Positions 23,201 through 33,954 of a DNA stretch of 64,000 nucleotides are shown in pieces. A program made the position numbers and the translations under genes. The notes beneath the pieces are model-generated. The model was not told where the DNA came from. It made no database searches and saw only the letters and a program-made list of their open reading frames with translations. Origin of the DNA: Metellina segmentata (lineage: Eukaryota; Arthropoda; Arachnida; Araneae; Tetragnathidae); contig OX375872.1 of assembly GCA_947359465.1 (NCBI GenBank), forward strand, positions 17,530,018 through 17,594,017, written 5' to 3'. How positions within the stretch are numbered: the stretch's first letter is position 1; each line of letters starts with the position of its first letter.

Positions 23201-23534
23201 GCCGACCAACCGGTATAGTGGTTAAGGTGTTAACCTCTAGATCGGAAGGTTCCTGGTTCGAATCCGGGTCAGGGCATGGATGTTTGTAAACGTATGGTGT
23301 AGAGGCGGCTGGTGCACCTTAAATCTGTCGTGGCCGAAAGTCCTCACGTTGGGTTGGCGTGGAAGTTTGGAGAGTGGGGTGCCAGCTCAGGTGTTGCTTC
23401 GTCATCTGACCGTGGTTCAAAATTACGAGGTGTTGTCCTCGGATCTTTCCCTCAAGGGACTGATTCCGGACCGTCGTCAATAGCCCGTTGTGTTGCTCTA
23501 GTACGACGTTAACTAAAAATTACCAAAAATTACC
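23201..23534 (+). mobile_element. tRNA-headed SINE family B, full length
   Basis: Head 'gccgaccaaccggtatagtgg' (box A) to 'ggttcctggttcgaatccgg' (box B), 23201-23275. The body is shared with family A ('ggctggtgcaccttaaatctgtcgtggcc', 'gtggggtgccagctcagg', 'catctgaccgtggttcaaaattacga'). The end is 'gctctagtacgacgttaac' with a short repeated tail 'aaaaattacc' twice. 'gaaatatatatata' lies on both sides (23187-23200 and from 23537), a likely target duplication. The anticodon region does not fold into a standard arm, so it is not a tRNA gene. Confidence 0.9.
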
Positions 23535-23537
23535 AAG

Positions 23538-23540
<3 letters not shown>

Positions 23541-23570
<30 letters not shown>
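23541..23570. repeat. (TA)n microsatellite
   Basis: Pure TA run directly after the SINE, probably within or grown from its target duplication. Confidence 0.9.
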
Positions 23571-23571
<1 letters not shown>

Positions 23572-24104
23572 GTTCCCACAATTGCCATCTTCAACGCGTA
23601 TTCCAAGTCAATGGCTGGAGCGATATTGTTGATTACGTGTTTACAAAAAAATTCATCCATACATGTTTTTGTGTAAAGCAACCCTTTCTCAGGCGAGCTT
23701 ATTACCATTCTAGAAGTTGACTCCCCTGAGATCATCTTCTTATCATAACCTCATCGTACGTAAAAGTACCTTGTTTTATAATTTATTTGTCTTAACTTCT
23801 ATTGTGTTTTCCTATAGTGTGTATCATTATTAAACAAATATTCTGTAAGAAATATACTATTTTACGGTATAAATTTCGATGCTTTGGTAATTATCAATTT
23901 CTATGAAATAGCTATTGTTTGAGCAACATACTTAATAATATTGTGCTTTAACAGTATTAAATATAATTTTAAATAATTATATTCATTGTTGTCTAAATAT
24001 TATAATAATTGTATCACATTATATTAAATATGATTAGAAAGTAAATATATTTTTCTACTAAGCAATGGTTTTTCTTTTCGTCTCCACACACCAAAGTATA
24101 TAGG
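23571..24104. other. AT-rich unannotated sequence
   Basis: No gene or repeat recognised. Confidence 0.4.
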
Positions 24105-24440
24105 TGATATTTTAGTGAAATTTCAGGTATATGAGTTATTATGAGTAAACGTTTATAGGGAGTATTCAAAGTGCTAAAGTACTCAGGGAATGCTTTAGTA
24201 AGTATTCAGATAATACGTTGGTGAGTATTCAGGATTAAATTTTAGTAAGTATTCTGAACACTAAAGCATTCAGAATAAAATTTTATTGAATAAGCAGGGT
24301 ATTAAACCATTCAGGTACTACTTTAGTGAATATTCAATGTAAAAGTTTTGTAAATATTCAGGATACTTAAGCATTGAGAGTAAAAGCGTGATAAGTATTA
24401 AGGGATACTAAATTTTCGAGGAATACTTTAGTAAGTGCGG
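24105..24440. repeat. degenerate short-period tandem repeat
   Basis: The words 'agtattcag', 'ctaaagcattcag' and 'actttagt' recur every 20-30 bp, for example 'gtgagtattcaggattaaattttagtaagtattctg'. The monomer is too diverged for an exact period. Confidence 0.65.
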
Positions 24441-25620
24441 AAAAAGAAAAAAATCTACCATAATTCCAAATCCGAACAACTTTAGAAAATGAGTGCACGC
24501 TGTCGAATCTCAGTTTACAAATTATTTGATAGCAACATTCGAGACACAAGTCTTTGATGTCGTTAGCTAAACCTTTCATTGTTAAGAAGATAATTACCGA
24601 TCTGCATATACGGTCTTTGTTTCCCACGCGTTTGGATTTAAGGTATCCTTCCAACTTTCATCACACGCTCTGTGAATCCCTTTCATCGTTCCAGAAGCAT
24701 TTCACGATCGAATAGCGGAGAACAAAGCGATAGGGATGCCGTTCCATTCAACCCCCGCCAAATGGCGAACATCCTAAAAGCATTGAAATGAACTTTTTGA
24801 TCGAATCAATGAAAAAAGCATACGCAGAAATCTATTTTAGTTCTCTCTTCAAACAATGCTAGGATCGTACGTATTCATTTAATCAAAGACCCCAGTTCGA
24901 GGTTCTTGCATGGGAGTCATCTGAAGCAAAAGCTTTTAGCAGAAAAAGTTCATTGTTGAAGTTATCCGAAAGTCATTGCTCTCCGGTTTCCGTAGTGTAA
25001 CCTATCCTGTGATGATAATTCTTCTTCCCCACTTACTTTCCGTACGGAACACTTAAGCTAAGCTTCCTGATTAAATCTCTTTGCAGACTGTCCTATCTTT
25101 GGAATCAAATTCTCAGTTGCCCTATCTTATGCTTGATCCTGGGGGTTCTTGATTACTTTAATCAAAATTAACTGTTACTTTAGCGGCCTACGTTGTGGTC
25201 TTCCACCAAAAGTCTTTTATGGTGATTAATGACTGAATTTGATAGCTAATGTAAAAGGGAGAAACAAATCGACTGTCTCTAAAAAACGTTCTTGAGTCTT
25301 TAGTAAATCATTCGACATTGACGTTTTTCACGTTTCCTTGAGTTTTCTACAGAAGATACCGGCCATGGAAGAATAATCACGGATTTCCGGTTCTTTGACT
25401 GACGACACACAAATGTAGCTAATCCTTATTCCAGCAGCAACTCCCTATGCGGACATACGACTATGGTTATGGTTGATCCATTACAAAGAAGTAAAAAAAA
25501 ATGACTAAAGTCTAAAACGAAAATCAGAAACAAAAATATTAAAATGAAAGTTATCATGTTCTGCTCTCCATAGTTCTCTTTTTCTTTTAACGTTTGCATT
25601 TTAGAGTATCTGCATATACG
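24441..25620. other. unique mixed-composition sequence
   Basis: Less AT-rich than its surroundings from about 24660 to 25400, with no open frame that looks coding. The word 'tctgcatatacggtc' at 24601-24615 recurs at 25609-25623, just before the hairpin. Confidence 0.35.
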
Positions 25621-25623
25621 GTC

Positions 25624-25694
25624 CTAACTAGACAATATCTCAGCTCTAGATTTAGCTTGGTGCTAAATCTAGAGCTGAGATATTGTCTAGTTAG
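25624..25694. repeat. perfect 33-bp inverted repeat with 5-base loop
   Basis: Arm 25624-25656 begins 'ctaactagacaatatctcag' and ends 'gatttagc'. Arm 25662-25694 is its exact reverse complement. The loop is 'ttggt' (25657-25661). I checked all 33 pairs. The flanks do not continue the symmetry. Confidence 0.97.
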
Positions 25695-25964
25695 TATTCG
25701 GATTGTCGTCGCTTCAGTTTCATCAAACCATTTTTGACGAATCTCCTTATCCTCTCCTTGACCTGTAACTTACATTTTTCCAGTTCTACTAGTAAAGTTT
25801 TTCATGTTTACTTGTTTACATTTTTCAGTTATACCATTTACCATTGGAGTGAAAGACTGAAGTAAATCCATTACACACACAGGGGCCATTAAAGTTCAGC
25901 TTACAGATAAAGCAAACAAAGGACCACCGTCGATAAAAAAAAAACACTGTTCTGTGCTTAACCC

Positions 25965-26155
25965 TCCACGTGCTTTAGACGAGATATATCGTCCATCAAG
26001 ATCTGACAAATTTAGCTACAGAGACATCTCATCAACAAGATATTGGCGATTTTTTATGGTGACCAGATAATGACCCGATCAGTTTTATTCTAATGACGAG
26101 GTATCTCGTCTATCAAGATCTGGTCACTTTTCCTTATGACGAGATACGTCGGTGT
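25965..26155. repeat. GACGAG-palindrome repeat cluster
   Basis: Monomers such as 'agacgagatatatcgtccatcaagatctgacaaatt', 'gacgaggtatctcgtctatcaagatctggtcac' and 'gacgagatacgtcgg'. Confidence 0.85.
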
Positions 26156-28180
26156 GAAACACCATGAAGAAGGTTTTAACAACGCATTTTCCAACAGTAT
26201 TCTGTATTTTGTGCTTTCTGTCATGTGTTTGGCTCAATTTGGCCAAATTTGTCCCTTGCGACAAAAAATCCACCACCATCAGAATTACCAACCTCAAAAT
26301 ACCATCTTCAAACTTTTGTAGAAGGATTTATAGCTTGGGGTAAAAAGCGCCACTCTAATTTATTTAATGAAGTAAGTTTAGCTTCAGAAAAAGTTGGTGA
26401 AGAGATTCTGACTTTACTGTGGAAGCAATGTTTGCCAGTTTACAAAGCAAATTATGTAGTCTACTTTGTATTATCTATCTTTTTTTTGCACAGGCTGATC
26501 AAATTGGACCCTTGCGCCATATGACCCAACTAACAGTATTCCCAATTTGAAATTCCAAATTTCAAACTTTTGCTGTTGAAATTTCAATTTGACCACTAGC
26601 GGCTATCCCACTTACTGAACAAACTGACTCGAGATTCAGAAGAAAATTGGAAAAAGGGTCCTGCGTTTCCTGTAGAAACAACACTTTCCAGTTTCAACAC
26701 AGTGAATACTATTGCATTTGCGAAAACGGTAGACAAGATAAACGAAGTCTCGGATTATAACCACTTTGTTACTTGCGAGTCTCACGAAAGCTTGAGTTTG
26801 CAGTTCTTGAAAGAAATTGCGTCCCAGAGCTGAGGTAAAGCCTTTACCGCAAAGATAAAATAAACGCCAATTCAGAGACTGAAATTATTCTTAACTCAAT
26901 TTCCCGAGAAAGAAGGCTTTCCAGAATCATAACAAAAACAGAATTACACCGCATGTACCCAACACCTTGTTATTCCCGTCTCTTGAATCGCACAAGCGAA
27001 GAAAGTGTCATTAGACTTAATGCCTACAACAAATCAATCTGAATTTTATTTGCATAAAGGAAAGCTTCATATTTGTTTAGAAATTATATAAACAAAATTA
27101 AAAATGGCAGCAACCACTGCTATTTTTTTAACCATTTAAGATTTTCCGTATGAAATTTATGCTAAATAAAATGTCTGTACAAATTGGAGCGTAATTACAA
27201 GAATTATACGAGAAAACCATTTGAGATATCAATGAATATAGTCACCTTACTCATAAAATTCACATTTATTTTTTCTCTCGACATTATTCCAAGTCAAATG
27301 ACACTTGTTTTACTGTAAGACTAACAACAGGTAATCGGATACTTTTTTTTGACCGGCTGTTTGATGACAACTCTCGTAGATGTATTAAACCTTTCCAATA
27401 TCAGGAAACCAAAGGAAACATCTGTTTTCACGGCCGTCCTGTGTGTGCCTATTGCTCAGTTGTCTCTTCATTTCTGAGCAGAAATACTTTATTTTTTGTT
27501 TCTTAATCGGCAGTGCAGCTGCCGTTGTTTTCCAAAGAGGCTGACAAACCTGGAAATTCTACAAGATATTTCTTTGACATATGCTATCGGATCAAAATAC
27601 TACCTTATGACAGAAAACATTTTGAACTTTATTTAGAAAGGAAATTCGGTCTTGTCATTTTTAGTTAAAAACTACTCTAACGATTGGATAAGAAACATAC
27701 AATCCTTGAAGTAGATTTTTTTATTGAAAGATTCGAACTTTTTTAGCAACTTTTTCTACCAAAACGTACTTTATGGTAGAGTTGGCTTACACTGTTACAT
27801 ATACTACTCCATCGTAAGTTAATTTTTGTAGTGGTTGGTTAGCTCGCTATAATCGTTTTGTGAATATAAGAACTGCCATTAGCTGGAAATATAGCACCTT
27901 CAAGTTAAAAAGGTATTGTAATTTAATTTAAGTGATATATTTTCCTCTAGAAAGGGTGATTATTTTTGTTTTGTCAAAAACAATATTGTTAACCTTTAAA
28001 TATTTGAATAAATCTCGTCGTGAGTTTGGAAACGATACCTCGCACAGTTCTATTGCTCTCGCGATTGTCAAAATAAACCATGCTATTGTCAAAAGTATAG
28101 AAAAAGACCGGTTAAACAGAACATTGTTTAACTGTTCTGTTTAAACCACTATGATTGTTCTTCGTATATTTGAATAGGTT
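26156..28180. other. AT-rich unannotated sequence
   Basis: About 2 kb with short open frames only (for example 26136-26321 and 26225-26524 plus) and no recognisable domain. The word 'tttggccaaatttgtcccttgcg' (about 26237-26260) recurs as 'tgatcaaattggacccttgcg' (about 26496-26515), a hint of a local duplication. Confidence 0.4.
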
Positions 28181-28184
28181 TTTG

Positions 28185-28360
28185 TAGATATCTCGTCATC
28201 AGCAAATCTGACCGGATCCTTGATATAGGAAATATCTCGTCATTAGAAAAACTGACCAGATCTTGATCCCGTGATCATAAAAAAAGCCTTGACGACGAAG
28301 TATCTCGTCATTGTCAAACTTAATCGGATCTTGACGGACGAGATGTCTCGCCAATTTGAG
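28185..28360. repeat. GACGAG-palindrome repeat cluster
   Basis: Contains 'gatatctcgtcatcagcaaatctgaccggatcc', 'gacgaagtatctcgtcattgtcaaac' and 'gatcttgacggacgagatgtctcg'. Monomers are about 45-60 bp. Confidence 0.85.
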
Positions 28361-28481
28361 GGTAACGACAACGATAGTCGTTATTTCTTAATTCTATCTA
28401 ATTATTTATATCTTCCCTAGTTTCCTTATTTATAGTTCAAACCTATTTCGTCGATGAATTTTTATAAGACCAAACACCTCA

Positions 28482-29075
28482 TCTCTACTATTATAAAAGG
28501 AAGTGTTTGTATTTCTGTTTTCCTTCTGCACGCAAAGTACTGACGAATCTAAGGCACCTACAGCAATGGGATTTTTGCAATTTTTGGGTCGCTGCGATTT
28601 TTGGGTTGATTTTAAAATTCAAACTAAAACCTTTTTTAAATGAATTTAAAGAAAATTAATTATTATTGAAAGCAACAACATAGAAGATCACATATTCTAA
28701 ATTAATTTTTTTCGCTTCCATTTTCATTTTGCGCAGAGGAATGATTTTCCAGCAGACGAAAAAAAAAAAAAAAACTTTCAACTGGAGTTATTTAGTTCTT
28801 TTTACTCCTAGACCATTAAAGACAGGAAAAATTTCAACGAATTTCAAATCTGCGGAAAATTTCACATTAGATCGATACCTAAAAATATGATTATCTTTAA
28901 ATAAATAATTTTTAAATTGAATATATCTTTTATATTTTGGCAAGAGATTGCGACATAACGTCAACCTTCGCGTTCCAAAAATAAACAATTACATTTTATT
29001 CGCAAACCAATACCACGGGCAACGCCGAGATGACTGTTATCCAATAGGCTACGAATGGTTTGCCTCGCAAACCAA
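28482..29075 (+). mobile_element. nonautonomous Helitron
   Basis: After an A at 28481 the element starts 'tctctactattataaaagg', then 'gtttgtatttctgt' and 'tactgacgaatctaaggcac'. The interior matches the other copies ('ttcattttgcgcagaggaatgattttcc', 'atctgcggaaaatttcacattagatcgatacct'). Near the end is 'accacgggcaacgccgaga' (about 29013-29031). A TC start, a late GC-rich 'gggcaacgcc' motif and no inverted ends fit Helitrons. The exact 3' end is unclear. No Rep/helicase coding sequence is present. Confidence 0.8.
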
Positions 29076-29319
29076 ATGGGAATTCGTTTTTATATAAAGA
29101 TATTTATTAGTGTTTTTCTCCCTTGATCCAACGTTTTCGACCTTTTTCGAATTGTCACAGCTGTGCTGGCCACGAACTGTCTAGTATGAAATAACCACAA
29201 CAATATTCAGGTTTATTTTTTGTAAAAAGTTTCAAAACTTCCAGAAAAATTTGTTAAAAGAAACCAAACATAAAAACAAATGTCCGCTACGACCATTTCA
29301 AAACAATATTGTTAACCCT

Positions 29320-29535
29320 CGTGATGATTGTCTCGTCATTAGCAAAACTGACCAGATTTTGATGGACGAGATATTTCGCCATCAGCTAAACTGAACAGAT
29401 TGTGATGGACGAGACATCTCGTCATTATCAAATTCTGGTCAGATCTTAATCTCATCTTCGTAAAAATATTGTAATACCTTGACGACGAGATATCTCGTCA
29501 GTTACAAAATTGGCGAGACCTTGACGGATGTGTGT
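29320..29535. repeat. GACGAG-palindrome repeat cluster
   Basis: 'ttgtctcgtcattagcaaaactgaccagattttgatggacgagatatttcgcc' type monomers, four or five copies, ending in a short TG run. Confidence 0.85.
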
Positions 29536-30319
29536 GTGTGTGCCTCGTAGAAACCACTTGAAGCATTAATACTTCTTTATTTTTTCTCTCTAATTCCTTA
29601 TTTCATACCAAGTTGACTTATTTATAGTTAAACTGTATACCGCGGTGATCTCAATTATAATACCAAACCCCGCATATGAAATAAACTACAAAATATTAAA
29701 ATTTTTTTTTTTCCAAAAAGTTTTTAAAACTTTCACACAAGTTAGCTAGAAAAACTGCCTTAAGAACAAGTATTCGCTACGACCATATCATTTCTCCTCA
29801 CTGCCTACCTTTTTAAGGATCGAAGACTGTTAACTAAATTAAGAAATGAATCTAATTTCGAATCGATAATTTCGCCTTAAGACGAAAGAAATGCTTTAGA
29901 CAGCACAGGAAACACACTTTATCAACTCATCCTATACATGACGAAACATGTTATTGAAAGAACCATAAAAATTATATATTAAGTACCGTACATTTTTATA
30001 TTAATGTTTTTTCTTTTTATTCTCTTTCTAGAAATATTGTCGTATAAACGCTTTTTCTCGCCATTTTTATTGTTTCTTTAATATTTTGATTTTGATACTT
30101 CTTTTTCCGTTCATCGTCATTTTTGAGCAAAATATCTCGCCGGCAACATGTCTATAAAGTCCTTGAGATCCCTTAATAGGCTGTAAATAATGGAAGAAGT
30201 TCCATTTCCGTCCATTATTTATGGAATAACCTGAACGTTGCGTTTTTAGAGAGGCCAAATACTACGATAGTTTATTTCTAGAAGGAAATTCAAAACCAAC
30301 GATACTTTTTTTGAGTGAA
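29536..30319. other. AT-rich unannotated sequence
   Basis: No supported feature. Confidence 0.4.
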
Positions 30320-30776
30320 GATGAATTCACTGCTTAACTTAGGTTACGGAAGAATTTATGGCGCCAATTTAATATAGAGGAATTGACTATTCTGTAATTC
30401 CCATCTTTTAACATTGCCTGGGAAGGTTCACTTCTGTGTTTGTTAATGAAAACCATTCAAAGCATTCTTGAAATGATTCAGATTTGGATGGCCTAAAATT
30501 AAATTTGTATACGGTAGGTAGGTATTTGAATTAATGTCGTACTGGAGCAACACAACGAAATTTGTATTCGGCCAATACGATTCAAATGAAAAATGTTCAT
30601 TATCAAAATTAACACTTTACTGAAGTAAGATTAAAAATGAAACACATGCGGTAGATTTGGGGAAACTTTCTACATAAAATGTTACATTTTTTATGCAATT
30701 TTAATAACATTGATGCTCAAAATTGTATTAAAATTTTCAGAATCTGACCTTTCATAATTACCGCGCGAAGTAACAC
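30320..30776 (+). repeat. local duplication L1, unit 1
   Basis: Resembles 31005-31400 throughout: 'ctgcttaacttagg', 'aggttcacttctgtgtttgt', 'attatcaaaattaacac', 'acataaaatgttacattttt', 'aattttcagaatctgacctt'. It is interrupted by a truncated SINE that unit 2 lacks. Confidence 0.8.
30515..30557 (-). mobile_element. SINE family A, 43-bp truncated insertion with target duplication
   Basis: Only the 3' end of the SINE is present, antisense ('taggtaggtatttgaatt', 'gtactggagcaacacaacg'). It is flanked by 'aaatttgtatacgg' (30501-30514) and 'aaatttgtattcgg' (30558-30571), a 14-bp target duplication with one mismatch. This shows family A inserts by target-primed reverse transcription and that 'tacctac' is its true 3' tail. 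Confidence 0.9.
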
Positions 30777-30845
30777 CCGACCAACCGGTCTAATGGTTAA
30801 GGTGTTGGTTCCTGGTTCGAATCCGGGCATGGACGTAAATGTGAT
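30777..30845 (+). mobile_element. SINE family B, head only
   Basis: 'cccgaccaaccggtctaatgg', 'ttaaggtgttggttcctgg' and 'ttcgaatccgggcatggacg'. An internal deletion removes the anticodon part. The body is missing. Confidence 0.8.
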
Positions 30846-31004
30846 GTCATTAGTTAGGGGTAATGATGGGTGCCCCTTTACATTTGACTCATCGATTCTG
30901 TCCTTGTAGTGACGAATAATCAGTAATCAAGTGTCCGCCGTAAAATAAACATTTGATCATAACCCTAATTAAGAGAAGAGCGTGAAAAAGGTGAAGTGTT
31001 TTGG

Positions 31005-31404
31005 CTATAAAATCAGATGCTTAACTAAGATTTCGAGGAAATTTATGACACAATTTATTACATAGGACTGGTTTATTCTGATAATTTTATCTTCCAATAT
31101 TAAGGGTGAGGATTCATTTCTGTGTTTGTCTGAATATTGATGGAAACAATTAAACGCTTTATAGAATTTTTTTATTAATGCAGGGATCATGGTGGCTTTA
31201 AAAATAATTTTATATACGGTCCCTAATTCAAAATGTCTATTATCAAAATTCATGCCTCACAAAGTAAGTTAAATGAGACACATGGCCATAAATTTGAGGA
31301 AAAACTCCACATAAAATGTTACATTTGTAATATAATTGAATTATAATGTTCCGAATTGTATTACAAAAATTTCAGAATCTGACTTTTTTATCAAAATCTA
31401 CAAA
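31005..31404 (+). repeat. local duplication L1, unit 2
   Basis: Uninterrupted counterpart of 30320-30776, about 690 bp downstream. At the SINE site it reads 'attttatatacggtccctaatt', with no insertion. Confidence 0.8.
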
Positions 31405-31976
31405 GTAACATTTTATCACTCCAATTAAGGGAAGCGTGAATTTTACTAATTAAGATATTTTTCCTTAAAGGGCAGTACATCAATTAATGTTTGTCACAAA
31501 AATCCGAGCCCTTTTTAGTATATTGTCGACTTACAAGTGAAACATGCCAAGTTCCAAATATAGTAATAATAAACGAAAGGGGAAAATTCTACTCCATAAG
31601 AGTTTCTAGGGAAGTTTAATTTTCATTCAAAGAAAATATAACTTAATGAACTTCAACAGCTATATTTTGGTCAAGAAAAGCTACAATACTGATATTTTCA
31701 ATTGTTGATGAGTGTTACTTTGTTAGCCAACGATAAGTTTAATTTTTGTAGAAATTGTTAATATAGGGATTGGATTGTTATGATCTAATCATATTTGGTG
31801 TAAGGTCTCTAATAAAAAAAAGGACCATTTGTAAAATTCCCGATTTTTTCACATTAGAAAATCTGTCCTCATCTTGACTCCCCACCCCGTCATCAGCAAA
31901 AGCTGCACTATCTTCATTCGATATTCAACGACTTTCGTGATAACAAGTTATCTATCAATAGCAAAATGGATCAGCT
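31405..31976. other. AT-rich unannotated sequence
   Basis: Degenerate GACGAG-type words appear near 31880-31960. Otherwise nothing is supported. Confidence 0.4.
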
Positions 31977-32292
31977 AAGTAGGTACTTGATTAACCTCAG
32001 AATTTATCAACGCAACGGGCTATTGGCGGAGGTCCGGAATTAAAGGTAAAAATCCGAAGACTATACCACATAATTTTGAAAGAGTTTGAATTTTGAACGA
32101 CGACAAGGCAACACCTGAACTAGCGCCCCATTCTCCAAAATTACATACCACATTAACTAGGACATTTGAAGCCAAGGCAGATTTAACGACCAACAAGCCG
32201 TGTAAAACGGACGGTCTTCGAATGGACCTAGTTTTGAACTCGCAAACTTCCGATTGCTAATCCGTTGCTCTTCCAACTGGGATACCGGCGTC
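31977..32292 (-). mobile_element. SINE family A, full length, diverged
   Basis: Antisense: 'gtaggtacttgattaacc', 'acgcaacgggctattggcgg', 'gacgacaaggcaacacctgaac', 'gaactcgcaaacttccgattgc', 'ccgttgctcttccaactggg'. Heavily mutated. Confidence 0.8.
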
Positions 32293-32349
32293 AACAATAT
32301 TGGTAAGTTCTTTTGGGACTAGATGCTTCATCAAAATTACTTGGAGGGT

Positions 32350-32830
32350 TAACTTTCCTGGTGGTTGTTTCAGCGAAGTATTACGTCATTAGTAAAATTG
32401 ACCAGATCTTCATGGAGCAGTTATTTCGACGGTATAAGAGAGTTGACCAGACATTCATAGAGTAGATAGATATCTCGTCAGAGAAGAGAGATGACTAGAT
32501 CATAGATATCTCGTCATTAGAAGAATACTGACCAGATCTTCATGGAGTAGTAATCTCGTGATTAGAAGAAAACCGACCAAATCTTCATGAAGTAGATAGC
32601 TCGTCAGTAGAAGAGAGCTGACTAGATCTACATGGAGTAGTAATCTCGTGATTAGGAGAACACTGACCAGATCTTCATCTAGATATCTCGTCATTAGAAG
32701 AAAACTGACCACATCTTGATCTAGTCATAAAAACTGGGCAATATCTTGATGGCATCTCGTCATTAGTAAAATTGCCAATATCTTGACGACAAAATTTCTC
32801 GTCATCAGCAAAATCAGTGAGATCCTGAAC
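32350..32830. repeat. GACGAG-palindrome tandem array
   Basis: Eight or nine monomers of about 45-62 bp: 'atctcgtcattagaagaa', 'actgaccagatcttcatgga', 'gtagtaatctcgtgatt'. The regular reading frame this creates on the minus strand (32712-32500, repeated 'HEDLV..LLITRLLL') is a by-product of the repeat, not a gene. Confidence 0.9.
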
Positions 32831-32944
32831 CACTTGAATGGGTAAAATAAATAATTATTTTACTTGTATTATCAACGTGTCTGCTTTTCTGACACACCAA
32901 TCGGCCCACTACGTTGCAGGACAGTATAATTTTTCTAAAGGTTG

Positions 32945-33055
32945 AAGGAATCCATTTTTGCTTTACAAAGATGTGGCAATTTAGCCAGTGTGTAGGGGGT
33001 AAAGGCAGCACTACACTACCCGAAAGTCTGAGAACTTAGAGGGTTAAACTCTTCT
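32945..33055 (-). repeat. module M1 end
   Basis: 'ggtaaaggcagcactacactacccgaaagtctgagaacttagagggttaaa', the antisense end module of M1. Confidence 0.75.
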
Positions 33056-33616
33056 CATAGCCGTCTTATGGTGTTTTTTCTAAACAGAACGTCCTGAAAT
33101 GTTAAAACAAAAGGTCCTTTCCTACAAAAATGTTATTGCGTTGTCGTGGATATGAAATGAAAAGACAAAGAGCGAATAGGCTTAACGCACTCATTGTATA
33201 TTCAAAGAGTTTGTATTGAAACATTCTCTTACTTTTGAGAGAATTGTAAAGGAGATCTTTTCCTCGCCGAATATATAGTACATAAAATGACCTCGACGAA
33301 TATCAAGAAAAGCTCATAAACAAAACCTAAGTACGTATGAGAAGTATCCGGTAAAACTGGAGATTTTTCCTCCGGAAAAATTGAGGAATAAAACCTACCA
33401 TATTCGCTGCTACATAGTTTGAAATTGCTTTGTCCTTTTTCGATGAATTTTTGTAGATGCCAAATGTACTAAAAGGGAATCATTTTTGTGAGAAAGAAAC
33501 GGAATGTGGTCTTCAATATCCGAAAGAGTGTATAAGAATCATAATTCAGCTGCGTTTATTTCATTTGATAAGGAATTGCGCTAGATGTTATTTCTTTCAA
33601 TACCAGCGTTATATGA
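33056..33616. other. no recognisable feature
   Basis: AT-rich sequence without support for a gene. Confidence 0.4.
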
Positions 33617-33721
33617 CAGTGATTCCAAATTACGTGGTGCGGTCTTCGGATCTTTCCATTCAGGGGTTGATCCCGGACCTTCTTTAATAACCCGATGTGT
33701 TGCTCCAGTGTGACGTTAAGA
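33617..33721 (+). mobile_element. SINE family A, 3' fragment
   Basis: 'gtgattccaaattacgtggtg', 'ggatctttccattcagggg', 'tgatcccggacc', 'gttgctccagtgtgacgtta'. An M1 end module follows directly at 33722-33770. Confidence 0.8.
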
Positions 33722-33954
33722 CGTTGGTAAAAGCAACACTACACTCCTTGAAATCTCGGGTTAATTTAAAAAAAAGAGGATTAATTTTGTGTTCTATACT
33801 TTCCCCAATATTGTTTTCCTTGTGTTCAGTACCTACCTTAAAGTTTGTACAGGAAGTTTTAAAACATCCTGCTAATGGATATCATCATGAATACTTTTCC
33901 GGTAAATAAAAATTAATTACTATTACAATCTGGTATTGGAAGTATTTGGTATTT

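Noticed and set aside
23201..23275. tRNA gene at the head of SINE B
   Set aside because: Box A and B words are present but the acceptor and anticodon arms do not fold correctly. The head is always attached to the SINE body.
32500..32712. Leucine-rich repeated protein on the minus strand
   Set aside because: The frame is generated by the GACGAG tandem monomers and has no start or end context of a gene.
32350..32830. CRISPR-like array of regularly spaced palindromes
   Set aside because: Spacers are themselves repeated and similar, monomer length varies, and the context is clearly eukaryotic transposon-rich DNA.
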